A stretch of 47,799 nucleotides of DNA from an uncultured Pelagibacteraceae bacterium (GCA_902593445.1 CACJIJ010000007.1:1-47799); one strand, 5' to 3'. Positions 9,627-20,038 are shown, counted from the stretch's first letter. A program made the numbers and translations. Notes: generated from the letters alone by a model not told the origin.

Positions 9627-11061
9627 TCCAAAATTTAAAGAAGAGTGTGGTGTTTTTGGTATTAGTAATGCAAAGGATGCTTCAGCTCTAACTGCACTTG
9701 GACTGCATGCTCTGCAACATAGAGGTCAGGAAGGCTGTGGAATAGTTACTTTTGATGGAGAAAAATATTATTCTGAAAAAAGATTTGGTTTAGTTGGTGA
9801 TAATTTCAACAAAGAAAAAGTGCTTAACAATCTTAAAGGAAATTATGCAATTGGTCATAACAGATACAGTACAACTGGAAACAATATACTAAGAAATATA
9901 CAGCCTTTTTTTGCTGACACCAATGCTGGTGGTATTGGAGTTGCTCATAATGGAAATCTCACTAATTCAATATCTTTAAGAAATAAATTAGTTGAAGAAG
10001 GAGCTATATTTTACACTACTTCAGACACTGAAACGATTGTTCAATTAGTTGCCAAATCTAAAAGACCCAAAACAATTGACAAAGTAATTGATGCAATTTT
10101 TCAAATTCAAGGCGGTTATGCATTAGTAATGTTAACTCAAGACTTACTAATTGGGGTTAGAGATCCTTATGGTATTAGACCTCTAGTTATTGGTAAACTT
10201 GGCAATAGTTATGTCTTAGCCTCTGAAACTTGTGCGTTTGATATAATTGGTGCAAAATTTATAAGAGAAGTTGAAAATGGTGAGATAGTTTTAATTGAAA
10301 ATAATGAACTGAAAAGTATTAAACCCTTCCCTGCCAAAAAAGTTAAGCCTTGCGTATTTGAATATATTTATTTTTCAAGACCAGATAGTCTAATAGGAGG
10401 AAAAACAGCATATGAGCATAGAAAAAATATCGGCAGAGAGCTTGCAAAAGAAAACGATACTGACGCAGATATAGTAGTACCTGTTCCAGACTCTGGAAAT
10501 GCTGCCGCCATGGGTTTTGCTCAAGAATTAAAAATGAATTTTGAGCATGGATTAATTAGAAATCATTATGTTGGAAGAACTTTCATCGAACCAAGCCAGA
10601 AAATTAGAAGCTTGGGTGTTAAATTAAAATTAAATGCTAATCAAACAACAATTAAAAATAAAAAAATAATTCTAATTGATGACTCTCTAGTTCGAGGAAC
10701 AACGTCATACAAAATTGTCAAAATGCTTTACGATGCTGGCGCAAAAGAAGTTCATGTTAAAATTGCTTGCCCTGAAATAAGATATCCAGATTTTTACGGT
10801 GTAGACACACCTACTAAAAAAGAATTGTTAGCAGCAAATAAAACAAATGATGAAATTTGTGAATATATTGGAGCTAAATCCTTAAGATTTTTATCTTTAG
10901 ATGGATTGTATAAAGCTATTGGTTTTGAAAAAAGAAATGAAGCTTATCCTCAATTAACCGATCATTATTTCACTGGCGAATATCCTGTTAAATTAGTAGA
11001 TGAATTAGGAAATAATAAAATCACTCAATTATCTTTATTAAGCACTGGATCAAATAATTAA
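9580..11061 (+). CDS. purF: Amidophosphoribosyltransferase PurF
   Basis: ECGVFGI catalytic Cys, GHNRYSTTG, IDDSLVRGTTS PRPP loop. Confidence 0.97.
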   Translation: MKKHIKILKKKLQSYNPKFKEECGVFGISNAKDASALTALGLHALQHRGQEGCGIVTFDGEKYYSEKRFGLVGDNFNKEKVLNNLKGNYAIGHNRYSTTGNNILRNIQPFFADTNAGGIGVAHNGNLTNSISLRNKLVEEGAIFYTTSDTETIVQLVAKSKRPKTIDKVIDAIFQIQGGYALVMLTQDLLIGVRDPYGIRPLVIGKLGNSYVLASETCAFDIIGAKFIREVENGEIVLIENNELKSIKPFPAKKVKPCVFEYIYFSRPDSLIGGKTAYEHRKNIGRELAKENDTDADIVVPVPDSGNAAAMGFAQELKMNFEHGLIRNHYVGRTFIEPSQKIRSLGVKLKLNANQTTIKNKKIILIDDSLVRGTTSYKIVKMLYDAGAKEVHVKIACPEIRYPDFYGVDTPTKKELLAANKTNDEICEYIGAKSLRFLSLDGLYKAIGFEKRNEAYPQLTDHYFTGEYPVKLVDELGNNKITQLSLLSTGSNN

Positions 11062-11064
11062 ACT

Positions 11065-11622
11065 ATGAAAACAGTAAATTTCACTGAAATGAAAAATGGA
11101 ACTAAAGAAGATTATGAGCTTCTTGAAAAATTAGAGAAAAATTTTGAGAGACAAACAGCTGACAGAATTTTAAATTATTTATCTAAACAAACTTCAACTT
11201 TAGAAGGTTATAAAATCACTAGATTAGAGCACTCTTTGCAAGCTGCAACAAGAGCTTTTAAAAATAAAGAAAGTGATGAAATGGTTGTTGCAACTTTATT
11301 ACATGATATTGGAGATGATCTTGCACCAATGAATCATTCTCAATATGCTGCATCTATACTTAGACCCTATGTTTCGGAGAGAACATATTGGATTATTCTT
11401 CATCATGGTCTTTTTCAAACTTACTACAGTGCTCATCATTTAGGTGGTGATAAAAACGCAAGAGACCAATTTAAAAACCATAAATACTATCAAGATACGA
11501 TAGATTTTTGTGAAAAATACGATCAGTGCTCTTTTGATCCTGATTATAAAAGTATGACTTTGGATGATTTTAAGCCATTAGTTAAAAAAATATTTTCAAA
11601 AGAGCCTTATTATCATCTTTAA
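11065..11622 (+). CDS. HD-domain protein, PhnZ-like (possible mixed-valent diiron oxygenase)
   Basis: LEHSLQAA, LLHDIGDD, NHSQYAA, ILHHGLFQTYY, EKYDQCSFD: spaced H...HD...H...H...D set of PhnZ-type HD proteins. Confidence 0.7.
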   Translation: MKTVNFTEMKNGTKEDYELLEKLEKNFERQTADRILNYLSKQTSTLEGYKITRLEHSLQAATRAFKNKESDEMVVATLLHDIGDDLAPMNHSQYAASILRPYVSERTYWIILHHGLFQTYYSAHHLGGDKNARDQFKNHKYYQDTIDFCEKYDQCSFDPDYKSMTLDDFKPLVKKIFSKEPYYHL

Positions 11623-11651
11623 ATATACATATAAATCGGTACTTAAAACGC

Positions 11652-12947
11652 ATGATAAATACAATAGATAAAATTATAGAATATTTTTCATCTGGTATTA
11701 AAGATACAAAAAATTTTAGAATTGGAATTGAACACGAAAAGTTTCTTTTTAATAAAAATAATAATAAGAGAGTTGATTATTCAAAAATAAAAGAAATGTT
11801 TTTAGCTCTTCAAGAGTTTGGTTGGAAACCATTATTTGAAAAAAAAAATATTATCGGATTAAATAAAGGAGGAAAAAATATTACCCTTGAACCAGGAAAT
11901 CAAATTGAACTTTCTGGAGATAAATTAAATCATATGCACGAGGCATGTGCTGAGTCACAAGATTATCTTTTCGAACTTGAGCAAGTGACAAAGAAACTAG
12001 ATATTAAAATTGTTAGCTCAGGTTTTGACCCTTTCTCTAAATTACAAGAAATTCCAAATAATCCAAAGGAAAGATATAAGCTAATGACTAAAAGTATGCC
12101 TTTGGGTGGTGAATTAAGTTTGGATATGATGTACAGGACATGTGGAACTCAATTGAATGTAGATTATAAATCTGAAGCTGATTTTAAAAAAAAATTTTTA
12201 GTAACAAATTCAATAGTTCCGATTACAATTGCTCTATTTGCTAACTCATCTATAGTTGAAAAAAAAAATAGTAATTATTTATCTTATAGATCAAAAGTAT
12301 GGCAAAGCACTTCCAGAGGTGGACTACCAAAATTATTTTTTGAGGATTTAAATTTTGAAAAATATGCTGAATTTGTAATGAACTTTCCAATTCTATTTAT
12401 TCAACATAAAGACAAATATGTATCTGGATCAAAATATAAATTTAGTGATTTTATGAATGGTAAAATTGATGAAATAGAAAATAGATTGCCGACAGAAAAT
12501 GATTTAACAACTCATTTGAGCACTATATTTACAGAGAATAGGTTAAAAAAATATATAGAATTAAGGTCCATGGATACTTGTGGATGGGATTGTCTTTGTT
12601 CTGGACCAGCTTTTTTTATTGGAATGCTTTATGGTAATTTAGAAGAAGTACATGAATTAATAAAAAAATGGGATAAAAATAAAATTATTAATGCATACCT
12701 CGAATCTCCGAAAAAAGGTTTTAACACAGAACTAATGGGAAAAGATTTGCATTATTGGGCCTCTACACTCTTAGATCTTTCACGAAAAGGTCTTAATAAT
12801 AGAGATATCTTAAGCAAAAAAGGGAAAAACGAAACTTTATTTTTAAATCATTTAAGAAAAGTTGTTTTTAATAAGTCAACAAATGCAGATTATATGATTG
12901 ATAAATTTTCAAATAATGAAAATTTAGAAGAATTATATGACCATTAA
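11652..12947 (+). CDS. gshA: Glutamate-cysteine ligase (plant/alphaproteobacterial type)
   Basis: GIEHEKFLF, LEPGNQIELSG, MMYRTCGTQLNVDY, YIELRSMD; overlaps gshB. Confidence 0.93.
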   Translation: MINTIDKIIEYFSSGIKDTKNFRIGIEHEKFLFNKNNNKRVDYSKIKEMFLALQEFGWKPLFEKKNIIGLNKGGKNITLEPGNQIELSGDKLNHMHEACAESQDYLFELEQVTKKLDIKIVSSGFDPFSKLQEIPNNPKERYKLMTKSMPLGGELSLDMMYRTCGTQLNVDYKSEADFKKKFLVTNSIVPITIALFANSSIVEKKNSNYLSYRSKVWQSTSRGGLPKLFFEDLNFEKYAEFVMNFPILFIQHKDKYVSGSKYKFSDFMNGKIDEIENRLPTENDLTTHLSTIFTENRLKKYIELRSMDTCGWDCLCSGPAFFIGMLYGNLEEVHELIKKWDKNKIINAYLESPKKGFNTELMGKDLHYWASTLLDLSRKGLNNRDILSKKGKNETLFLNHLRKVVFNKSTNADYMIDKFSNNENLEELYDH

Positions 12948-13863
12948 AATTGTTGCGATACAAGGAAACCATCCTTCAAAATTAAACCCAATAACTGATA
13001 CTAGTATTTTTCTAGCAAACGAAATACAGAATAAAAAATATAAGATTTTCTATTATGATCCAAAAAATCTTTCGATTATAAATTCAAAAGTTGTAGCTAA
13101 AGGTTTTTTTATTAAATTTAACTATAAAAATAAAAATTTTTTTAAAATATTAAAAAGACAAGCTCTTGATCTAACAAAATGTAAGTTTATTCTAATTCGG
13201 CAGGATCCACCTTTTAATCTTGAATATATATCTACTACTTACATTTTAGATAGAATTAAAAATAAAGTTAAAATAGTAAATAATCCAACTTCTATAAGAA
13301 ATATATCTGAAAAATTATACTCAGCAAAATATCAAAGATTTATGCCTAGTACGATCTTTACCCAGGATTTAAGTGAAATAAAAAGTTTTATTAAGAAACA
13401 TAAAAAAATAATAATAAAACCTATTCATAGCTACAGCGGTAACGATATTCACTTACTAAAAAGTTTTAATTCAAAATTAATAAATAAATTCATTAACAAA
13501 CACGACCATATCATGTGTCAAAAATTTCTTTCTAAAATAATTAACGGAGATAAAAGAGTTTTTATTATTAATGGAATAGTATGTGGAGCAATCTCAAGAA
13601 TTCCAAAAAAAGGTTCATTTTTAAGTAACTTGAGCAAAGGAGCTAAACCAATAAATATTAAATTAACAAACATCGAAAATAAAATTTCAAAATTAATTGC
13701 AAAAGATTTAAAAAAGGAAAATATTTTTTTTGCGGGAATTGATTTTATAGACCAAAAACTCAATGGAGATATAAATGTTACATCTCCAACTGGGCTAAAA
13801 ACACTTTTTGATTTATCAGGAAAAAATTTAGCTAAAACTTTTTGGAAAGAACTTAAAGCGTGA
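12937..13863 (+). CDS. gshB: Glutathione synthetase
   Basis: LIRQDPPFNLEY, IIKPIHSYSGNDIHLL, GDKRVFIING, NVTSPTGLK; directly after gshA. Confidence 0.93.
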   Translation: MTIKIVAIQGNHPSKLNPITDTSIFLANEIQNKKYKIFYYDPKNLSIINSKVVAKGFFIKFNYKNKNFFKILKRQALDLTKCKFILIRQDPPFNLEYISTTYILDRIKNKVKIVNNPTSIRNISEKLYSAKYQRFMPSTIFTQDLSEIKSFIKKHKKIIIKPIHSYSGNDIHLLKSFNSKLINKFINKHDHIMCQKFLSKIINGDKRVFIINGIVCGAISRIPKKGSFLSNLSKGAKPINIKLTNIENKISKLIAKDLKKENIFFAGIDFIDQKLNGDINVTSPTGLKTLFDLSGKNLAKTFWKELKA

Positions 13864-14735
13864 ATAATTTAACTAATCAACAAAAAGGTTCGTTAATGGC
13901 TTTTATAGGAGTTATGTTTATAACTCCAGACTCTTTACTAATAAGATTATCAAGCATTGATACTTGGGGAATGCTTTTTTATAGAGGGGCAATACCATTT
14001 GTGGTAGTTCTAATTGGTCTTCTTTTATTTTATAAAAATAATTTTTTAAAAGCTTTGTTTAAAATTGGCTACCCAGGTATTTTTTATGTAATTAGTTTTT
14101 CTATTTGTAACATTACTTTTATTATCTCAATACAAAACACAAATGTAGCAAATACTTTATTAATGGTAGCTCTTGCACCTATGCTTTCAGCAATATTGGG
14201 GGCTATTTTCTTAAAAGAAAAACCGGATAGCAAGACTTGGATTGCTATTATAATAACCTTTATTGCTTGTGTTTATATTTTTTATGATTCTTTAAGTCTT
14301 GGCAATTTTTATGGAGATTTATTTGGTTTAATAACTTCTTTTGGATTAGCCTGTAACGCAAACATTGCAAGATACGCAAAATCTACTGATTTAGTACCTG
14401 CTGCTGTAATTGGAAAATCGTGTGTTGCAATATTTGCCTTTTTCTTTGTTAATGACTTTGCTTTAATGGGAAATGATCTTTTTTACATACCTCTAATGTG
14501 TGTGATGTGTGTGGCTATACCATTTGTTTTAGTCACTATAGCACCAAGATTTATAACAGCCGCTGAAGTTAATCTATTTTTCTTACTAGAAACTATTCTT
14601 GGACCGATATGGGTTTGGATGGTTATTAAAGAACAGCCCTCTAACGAGACTATCTATGGGGGTATAATTATCATTATCACGATAGCAGTTCATTCTTTAC
14701 TAGCCATAAAAAAAACACAAACCAAAACTACCTAG
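13860..14735 (+). CDS. DMT/EamA family permease
   Basis: Multi-TM EamA-like repeats, ALAPMLSAILGAIFLKEKP. Confidence 0.85.
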   Translation: MNNLTNQQKGSLMAFIGVMFITPDSLLIRLSSIDTWGMLFYRGAIPFVVVLIGLLLFYKNNFLKALFKIGYPGIFYVISFSICNITFIISIQNTNVANTLLMVALAPMLSAILGAIFLKEKPDSKTWIAIIITFIACVYIFYDSLSLGNFYGDLFGLITSFGLACNANIARYAKSTDLVPAAVIGKSCVAIFAFFFVNDFALMGNDLFYIPLMCVMCVAIPFVLVTIAPRFITAAEVNLFFLLETILGPIWVWMVIKEQPSNETIYGGIIIIITIAVHSLLAIKKTQTKTT

Positions 14736-14765
14736 CCAGCATTATAAAAATTTAAAAAATTATAA

Positions 14766-16076
14766 ATGCAAAAAGAAGTAAAAAAGTCTTGGGCTCTATT
14801 TATTGGTATTGGGGTAATGATGATTGCTCATGGATTGCAAATGCAAGTTATGGGTATTAGATCAGTACTTGAAGATTTTAGTGTTTTTACAACTGGTATT
14901 TTCATGTCTGGATACTTTGTTGGTTACTTTGTGGGCTCAAGAACTACTCCTAATTTTGTCTCAAAAGTGGGTCATATAAGAGTATTTGCTGCATTCGCAT
15001 CACTTGCTTCTTTAAGTGCTTTAATAGCTGTAGTTTATGTAAATCCATTTATGTGGACAATCAGCAGATTTATAACAGGTATAAGTTTAGTTAGTTGTTA
15101 TGTAGTTACTGAAAGCTGGCTAAACGACAGAGCGACAAATAAAAATAGAGGACAACTACTATCTGCTTATATGATGGTAATTTACTTTGGTTTAGCTATA
15201 GGCATGTTACTACTTAACGTTAGTAAACCTGATGATTATGAACCATTTATTTTAGTTTCAATTTTACTTTCAGTGGCTTTAGTCCCAATTTTATTGACAA
15301 AAAGACCTGCTCCAAAATTTAAAAAGATAGAAACAATAAGTATTAAAGAATTATATAAAATTTCCCCACTTGGTTCGTTGAGTTCATTTTTTACTGGTAT
15401 TATACACGCAGCATTCTTTTCTCTGATTTCTGTTTACGCAACTCTTGCAAAATTAACTTTAGCTGAAACTTCGATACTTTTATTTATCTCAACAATTGCA
15501 GGGGTGATCGGTCAAGGTCCCATAGGTTATTTTTCAGATACTTTTGATAGAAGAAAAGTAATTGTTGTAACAACTTTTGGAAGTTGTCTTTTGGCTTTAA
15601 TTTCAATTTTAACTTCTAATGATCCTATTCAAAATATTTATTATATGGATGAATTTAGTTTTAGAAAAATTATATTTTTTATTTCAGTAGGATTATATTC
15701 AAGTTTATGTCTTCCTTTATTTTCACTAAATCTTGCTCATACAAATGACTTTGTTCCTAAATCGAAATTTGTAGCTGCAGGTGGTGGTTTACAGTTTATT
15801 TTTGGGGTTGGAGCAATTAGCGGTCCTATTTTATGTTCAATATTTATGGAGTGGTTTGGTTTAAATGGTTTATTTGTATTTTTAATTATTGCTCATGCAA
15901 TAATTGGAGGATTTGGATTATACAGGATGAAAGTTAGAAATACTGTTGAAAACCCAGACTCAACTTTTACTCCAGTTCCAGCAACAATTACACCAGCTGG
16001 ATTAGAATTAGATCCAGATACTCCTGCTACATTAGAGGAAAATTCTAAAACAATTGAATTTGATTCAAAACAATAA
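14766..16076 (+). CDS. Major facilitator superfamily transporter (YcaD-like)
   Basis: 12-TM pattern, SRFITGISLVSCYVVTESWLNDRA, GPIGYFSDTFDRRKVI. Confidence 0.88.
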   Translation: MQKEVKKSWALFIGIGVMMIAHGLQMQVMGIRSVLEDFSVFTTGIFMSGYFVGYFVGSRTTPNFVSKVGHIRVFAAFASLASLSALIAVVYVNPFMWTISRFITGISLVSCYVVTESWLNDRATNKNRGQLLSAYMMVIYFGLAIGMLLLNVSKPDDYEPFILVSILLSVALVPILLTKRPAPKFKKIETISIKELYKISPLGSLSSFFTGIIHAAFFSLISVYATLAKLTLAETSILLFISTIAGVIGQGPIGYFSDTFDRRKVIVVTTFGSCLLALISILTSNDPIQNIYYMDEFSFRKIIFFISVGLYSSLCLPLFSLNLAHTNDFVPKSKFVAAGGGLQFIFGVGAISGPILCSIFMEWFGLNGLFVFLIIAHAIIGGFGLYRMKVRNTVENPDSTFTPVPATITPAGLELDPDTPATLEENSKTIEFDSKQ

Positions 16077-16090
16077 ATTTAATTTAATTA

Positions 16091-16879
16091 CTAATGCGAG
16101 TCTAAAACTGCATGAAGGAATTGTTTAGTTCTCTCATTTTGTGGATCACCAAATAGTTTTTCTGGCGGACCTTCTTCAAATATTTTTCCTTCATTAAAAA
16201 AACAAACTCTATCTGATATTTCACGAGCAAATCCCATTTGGTGGGTTACCATTATCATAGTTAAATTATGTTCTTTATTTAGAGAACGTATAACGTTTAA
16301 CACCTCTCCAACAACCTCAGGATCAAGTGCAGAAGTTATTTCATCTAAAAGCATAACTTTAGGCCTCATAGCTAGTGCCCTTGCTATAGCCACTCTTTGC
16401 TGTTGCCCCCCAGAAAGTCTACTTGGGTGTTGGTCCTTTTTATCAGTCAGTCCCACTAGCTCGAGTAAATCAAGAGCTCGTTCTTCAGCTTCTTCTTTTT
16501 TAAGTCCCAAAACCTCAATTGGAGCTTCTATACAATTTTGTAAAGCAGTCATATGAGGAAATAAATTAAATTGTTGAAAAACCATTCCAATTTTGGAACG
16601 TCTTTCTCTTAGATATTTTTCATTTGCTTCAATGAGATTACCATTTTCATTCATATGAGTTAATGGCTCACCATCTAAATTTATCACTCCTCCGTTTATT
16701 TTTTCTAAAGTCATCAAAACCCTGAGAACTGTGGTTTTGCCAGATCCAGATGGTCCTATAATTGAGACCATTTCATTTTTTTTAATATCTAAATTTAATT
16801 TATCTAAAACTACTAAATCGCCATATTGTTTTGTAACTTGATCAAATTTAACAATTATTTCGTCCGATGAATTTTTCAT
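16091..16879 (-). CDS. ehuA: Polar amino-acid/ectoine-type ABC transporter ATP-binding protein (EhuA-like)
   Basis: GPSGSGKTT Walker [16 protein letters not shown] signature, [12 protein letters not shown]; operon with two permeases and SBP. Confidence 0.85.
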   Translation of the reverse strand: MKNSSDEIIVKFDQVTKQYGDLVVLDKLNLDIKKNEMVSIIGPSGSGKTTVLRVLMTLEKINGGVINLDGEPLTHMNENGNLIEANEKYLRERRSKIGMVFQQFNLFPHMTALQNCIEAPIEVLGLKKEEAEERALDLLELVGLTDKKDQHPSRLSGGQQQRVAIARALAMRPKVMLLDEITSALDPEVVGEVLNVIRSLNKEHNLTMIMVTHQMGFAREISDRVCFFNEGKIFEEGPPEKLFGDPQNERTKQFLHAVLDSH

Positions 16880-16882
16880 AAT

Positions 16883-17560
16883 TTATTTTTTTATTTTACC
16901 TTGTGCTTTATTAACATCATTTTCTAATTTTCTAACCCACATTGCAGCAGGAATAGATAATGTTAAAAATATAATTCCTACTAAAGTGTAAGGTTCTAAG
17001 TATCTATAATTATATCCCCCTACAGCTGTTGCTGCATGAAATAATTCTGCAACTCCAATAGTAGATAGTAATGGGGTATCTTTAAAAATTCCAACCAAGT
17101 AATTCCCCATTCCTGGTATAGCTATTGGAAATGCCTGTGGTAAGACAATTCTTCTATAGGTATAAAGTGTAGAAAAATTAAGAGCTCTACAAGCCTCCCA
17201 TTGTGTTTTTGAAACTCCTTCTAACGCCCCTCTGTAAACTTCGGATAGATAAGTTCCAAAATGAAGACCAATTGTAATCATTCCACATATCCACGCTGAT
17301 AATGTAATGCCAAATTGTGGTAATACGAAATAGACAAAAAATAATTGAATTAGAAGAGGTGTAGATCTTATGAATTCTACTATTTCTCTATTTAACCAGT
17401 TAATAATTTTAAATGGTGTTCTTTGACCTAGTAAAAAAAATAATCCAACAACTAAGGCAATTGCATAACCAACACCAGCAGCAAGAATAGTGTTTAAAGT
17501 TGCTATTGCCATTTGTGGCAATATTTCTATTGTAAAATCCCATCTCCACCCCATTTCCAT
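16883..17560 (-). CDS. ehuD: ABC transporter permease (EhuD-like, HisM family)
   Basis: EFIRSTPLLIQLFFVYF, GALEGVSKTQWEACRALNFS EAA loop. Confidence 0.83.
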   Translation of the reverse strand: MEMGWRWDFTIEILPQMAIATLNTILAAGVGYAIALVVGLFFLLGQRTPFKIINWLNREIVEFIRSTPLLIQLFFVYFVLPQFGITLSAWICGMITIGLHFGTYLSEVYRGALEGVSKTQWEACRALNFSTLYTYRRIVLPQAFPIAIPGMGNYLVGIFKDTPLLSTIGVAELFHAATAVGGYNYRYLEPYTLVGIIFLTLSIPAAMWVRKLENDVNKAQGKIKK

Positions 17561-17563
17561 AAA

Positions 17564-18235
17564 CTAAATTCTCTCCTTTCCAACTTTTCTAGCTGCTAAT
17601 ACTTCTAGCCATCTTAAAAATGGCACTAATGCAAATCTAGCAATAATATAGTAAATTAGTAATGCTGTTCCAAAACACTGTGCCGATAACCAGGTAATAG
17701 AGTTAATTTGTTTTGCTTCAAAAGTTAAATCCACAACTGTTACTAATGCAACCAATGCTGTAGCTTTTAATAATTCTACAGTTAAATTTGCAGCGGGTGG
17801 TAAAATTATTGGAAAGATTTGCGGAATAATAATTCTTTTAATTCTTTTTGATGGAGTAAAATTTAAAGCATGTGCTGCCTCCCATTGCCCTTTAGGTACT
17901 GCAAGAATTCCCGCTCTTACAATTTCTGCACCATACGCACCAAAATTCAAACCTAGAGCTACTACTCCAGCTGTAAATGCTTCTAGTGATATTCCAAAAA
18001 AAGGTAATACATAATAGGCCCAAAATAATTGAACTAATAAAGAAGTTCCTCTAAAAAATTCTATATATACCGTAGCAATCCCTTGTATAGCTAAATTTTT
18101 AGAAAGTCTCATCAAACCAAAAATCATAGAAATAATCACATATAGAATCATAGAACAAACAAGAACTTTTATTGTAGTTACTGTTCCCAATAATAGGGTA
18201 ACACCATGCTCGTTCAAAAATTCAAAATATGTCAA
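17564..18235 (-). CDS. ehuC: ABC transporter permease (EhuC-like, HisM family)
   Basis: EFFRGTSLLVQLFWAYYVLP, GILAVPKGQWEAAHALNF EAA loop. Confidence 0.83.
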   Translation of the reverse strand: MTYFEFLNEHGVTLLLGTVTTIKVLVCSMILYVIISMIFGLMRLSKNLAIQGIATVYIEFFRGTSLLVQLFWAYYVLPFFGISLEAFTAGVVALGLNFGAYGAEIVRAGILAVPKGQWEAAHALNFTPSKRIKRIIIPQIFPIILPPAANLTVELLKATALVALVTVVDLTFEAKQINSITWLSAQCFGTALLIYYIIARFALVPFLRWLEVLAARKVGKERI

Positions 18236-18257
18236 AGTATTTTCCTTTAGATTTTAA

Positions 18258-18287
18258 AAACCAGGCAACAATTAAGTTGCCTGGTTT
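18258..18287 (-). terminator. Intercistronic hairpin with U-tract: candidate attenuator/partial terminator or 3'-stabiliser between ehuB and ehuC
   Basis: Perfect 12-bp inverted repeat AAACCAGGCAAC-AATTAA-GTTGCCTGGTTT; on the minus strand the stem ends ...CCTGGTTTTT; between the ehuB stop (18307) and ehuC start (18235). Confidence 0.8.
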
Positions 18288-18306
18288 AAATTTTTTATTA
18301 TGTAAA

Positions 18307-19152
18307 TTATTTAGTTGAGCAAGCCCACTCGGTAGTCATGTCAGGTGGTGGTAGTTGAGCTTTATCGTAGCCATACTTACCAGCTCTTTCTAACATTTTT
18401 CCAGGGTTAGCTAAAACTTTAGCTAGAGCTACGTTGAAAGCTTCTCTGAACTTACTATCACTTTTTCTAAAACCAATACCAACAACATTTACAGTCTCTT
18501 TAGGCATTAATTTAGGGTCAGTTACTTCAAATGCTCCACCAGTTTTTTCTTCATGCTCTTTTGCACCAAAGAAAGTTTGTACAGCAGCATCTGCTCTTCC
18601 AGCTTTCATCGCTGCTAAAATACCAACTTCACCTTCTACTAAAAGCATTTGACTATCTGGAACACCAGCTTTTTTTGCTGCCTCTACAGTATTAAAACCA
18701 GTTCCTGTTACAAGTTTAGCTCCTGTTCTTATTACATCTGCATAATTATTAATTCCTTTAGGATTGCCTTTTGGAACCAACATCGCATCACCAAATACTC
18801 CAATTGGATCTGAAAAATCAATATTGGCGCATCTGCTTTTTAGAATGTACATACCTCCGGTAATCATATCTGATCTATCAGCGTTTATTCCTGGAATAAG
18901 ACCTGACCATTCAAAAACTTTAGTTTCATGCTCAGTAATACCCATTTCTTCTAGAACAGTTAATGCAATCATGTTTACGAAACCTAATGCTTCACCATTA
19001 TCTCCAGCATATGCCCATGGCACAGCAGTACCAAAACCTAATCTTAATTTATGACCATCTGCAAGTCTTTCAGTTAACGTCTTTGCATTAACAGTCGAAA
19101 TACTAAACAGAATAACAAACAAAACAGTTAATGTTTTATATATTTTTCTCAT
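18307..19152 (-). CDS. ehuB: ABC transporter substrate-binding protein (EhuB-like)
   Basis: Signal peptide MRKIYKTLTVLFVILFSISTVNA; SGLIPGINADRSDMITGGMYILKSRCANIDFSDP is EhuB-like; first gene of ABC operon. Confidence 0.82.
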   Translation of the reverse strand: MRKIYKTLTVLFVILFSISTVNAKTLTERLADGHKLRLGFGTAVPWAYAGDNGEALGFVNMIALTVLEEMGITEHETKVFEWSGLIPGINADRSDMITGGMYILKSRCANIDFSDPIGVFGDAMLVPKGNPKGINNYADVIRTGAKLVTGTGFNTVEAAKKAGVPDSQMLLVEGEVGILAAMKAGRADAAVQTFFGAKEHEEKTGGAFEVTDPKLMPKETVNVVGIGFRKSDSKFREAFNVALAKVLANPGKMLERAGKYGYDKAQLPPPDMTTEWACSTK

Positions 19153-19157
19153 GATAT

Positions 19158-19166
19158 CCCCCTTGT
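19158..19166 (-). promoter_or_regulatory. Strong Shine-Dalgarno for ehuB (AACAAGGGG family)
   Basis: Minus-strand AACAAGGGGGATATCATG immediately upstream of the ehuB ATG. Confidence 0.6.
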
Positions 19167-19249
19167 TATGTTTAGATAAATTTAAACAGATAAAATAACG
19201 AGTGTACAGCCAGACTTAAAAAAAATTTCAATCTTAAGTTGTTTAATAT

Positions 19250-20038
19250 TTATTTTATATAGATTTTTTCTAATAAATTTATTTCACCATCATTTTTGGG
19301 TGTCAAATAAACACCCATATCATAATGATCGTAAGTTTGTTTTAAAATTTTAAGTAAATTAAAAGAATTATCATCTGTTCTAGGTTTTAAGTTAATAGCA
19401 ACGCATCTTGGAATATTTTTTTCTACTTTAAACAAGACATTGTTAATTCTTAGAGTTTTACCAATCAAATTTCTTTCTTCCCAAGCCTCCATCCCATCAA
19501 AATACAAATTCCCTCTAAATGTTGACATTTCAATTTTTCTATCAATTTTATTTTCAAAATCTCTAACACTATTTATATTTATAAGAGAAATTGAATTGCC
19601 AAACATTGATTTATTAGATATGGAAGTATCATAAAAAGGGTACTGATTATTTCTCATAAGTCTAATATCATTTTTTAAAGAACTCTCTAATTCAATTAAT
19701 TTTTTTACAAGATCGTCTCTCTCATCAAAGTTATTAATATTAATAGTAATAATTTCTTTATTTTTTAGTGTTAAAGTTAACTTATTTTCCTCATATGAAA
19801 AATTATACTTATTAAACACAGGAGTATTCTTAAGTGTTACAATCTTATTCCATTTACCTTTTCTTGCTTCAGGATTTTTTTCAAATTCTTTAGATTCATT
19901 CAAATCAAGATTTTGAGAAAAAGCAAAAACTCTATCCCCTTCTATTCCAACATTTTTATTAATTTTACACTTCTGAATATTTTGAAATGAAATCGATTTT
20001 ACAGGACAGTTATGTATTGAAGTAATAATTCCACTCAT
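19250..20038 (-). CDS. MOSC-domain protein (YcbX/mARC-like, MOSC_N + MOSC)
   Basis: N-terminal CPVKSI...EGDRVFAF and C-terminal IPRCVAINLKPRTDDN (conserved Cys of MOSC). Confidence 0.82.
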   Translation of the reverse strand: MSGIITSIHNCPVKSISFQNIQKCKINKNVGIEGDRVFAFSQNLDLNESKEFEKNPEARKGKWNKIVTLKNTPVFNKYNFSYEENKLTLTLKNKEIITININNFDERDDLVKKLIELESSLKNDIRLMRNNQYPFYDTSISNKSMFGNSISLININSVRDFENKIDRKIEMSTFRGNLYFDGMEAWEERNLIGKTLRINNVLFKVEKNIPRCVAINLKPRTDDNSFNLLKILKQTYDHYDMGVYLTPKNDGEINLLEKIYIK

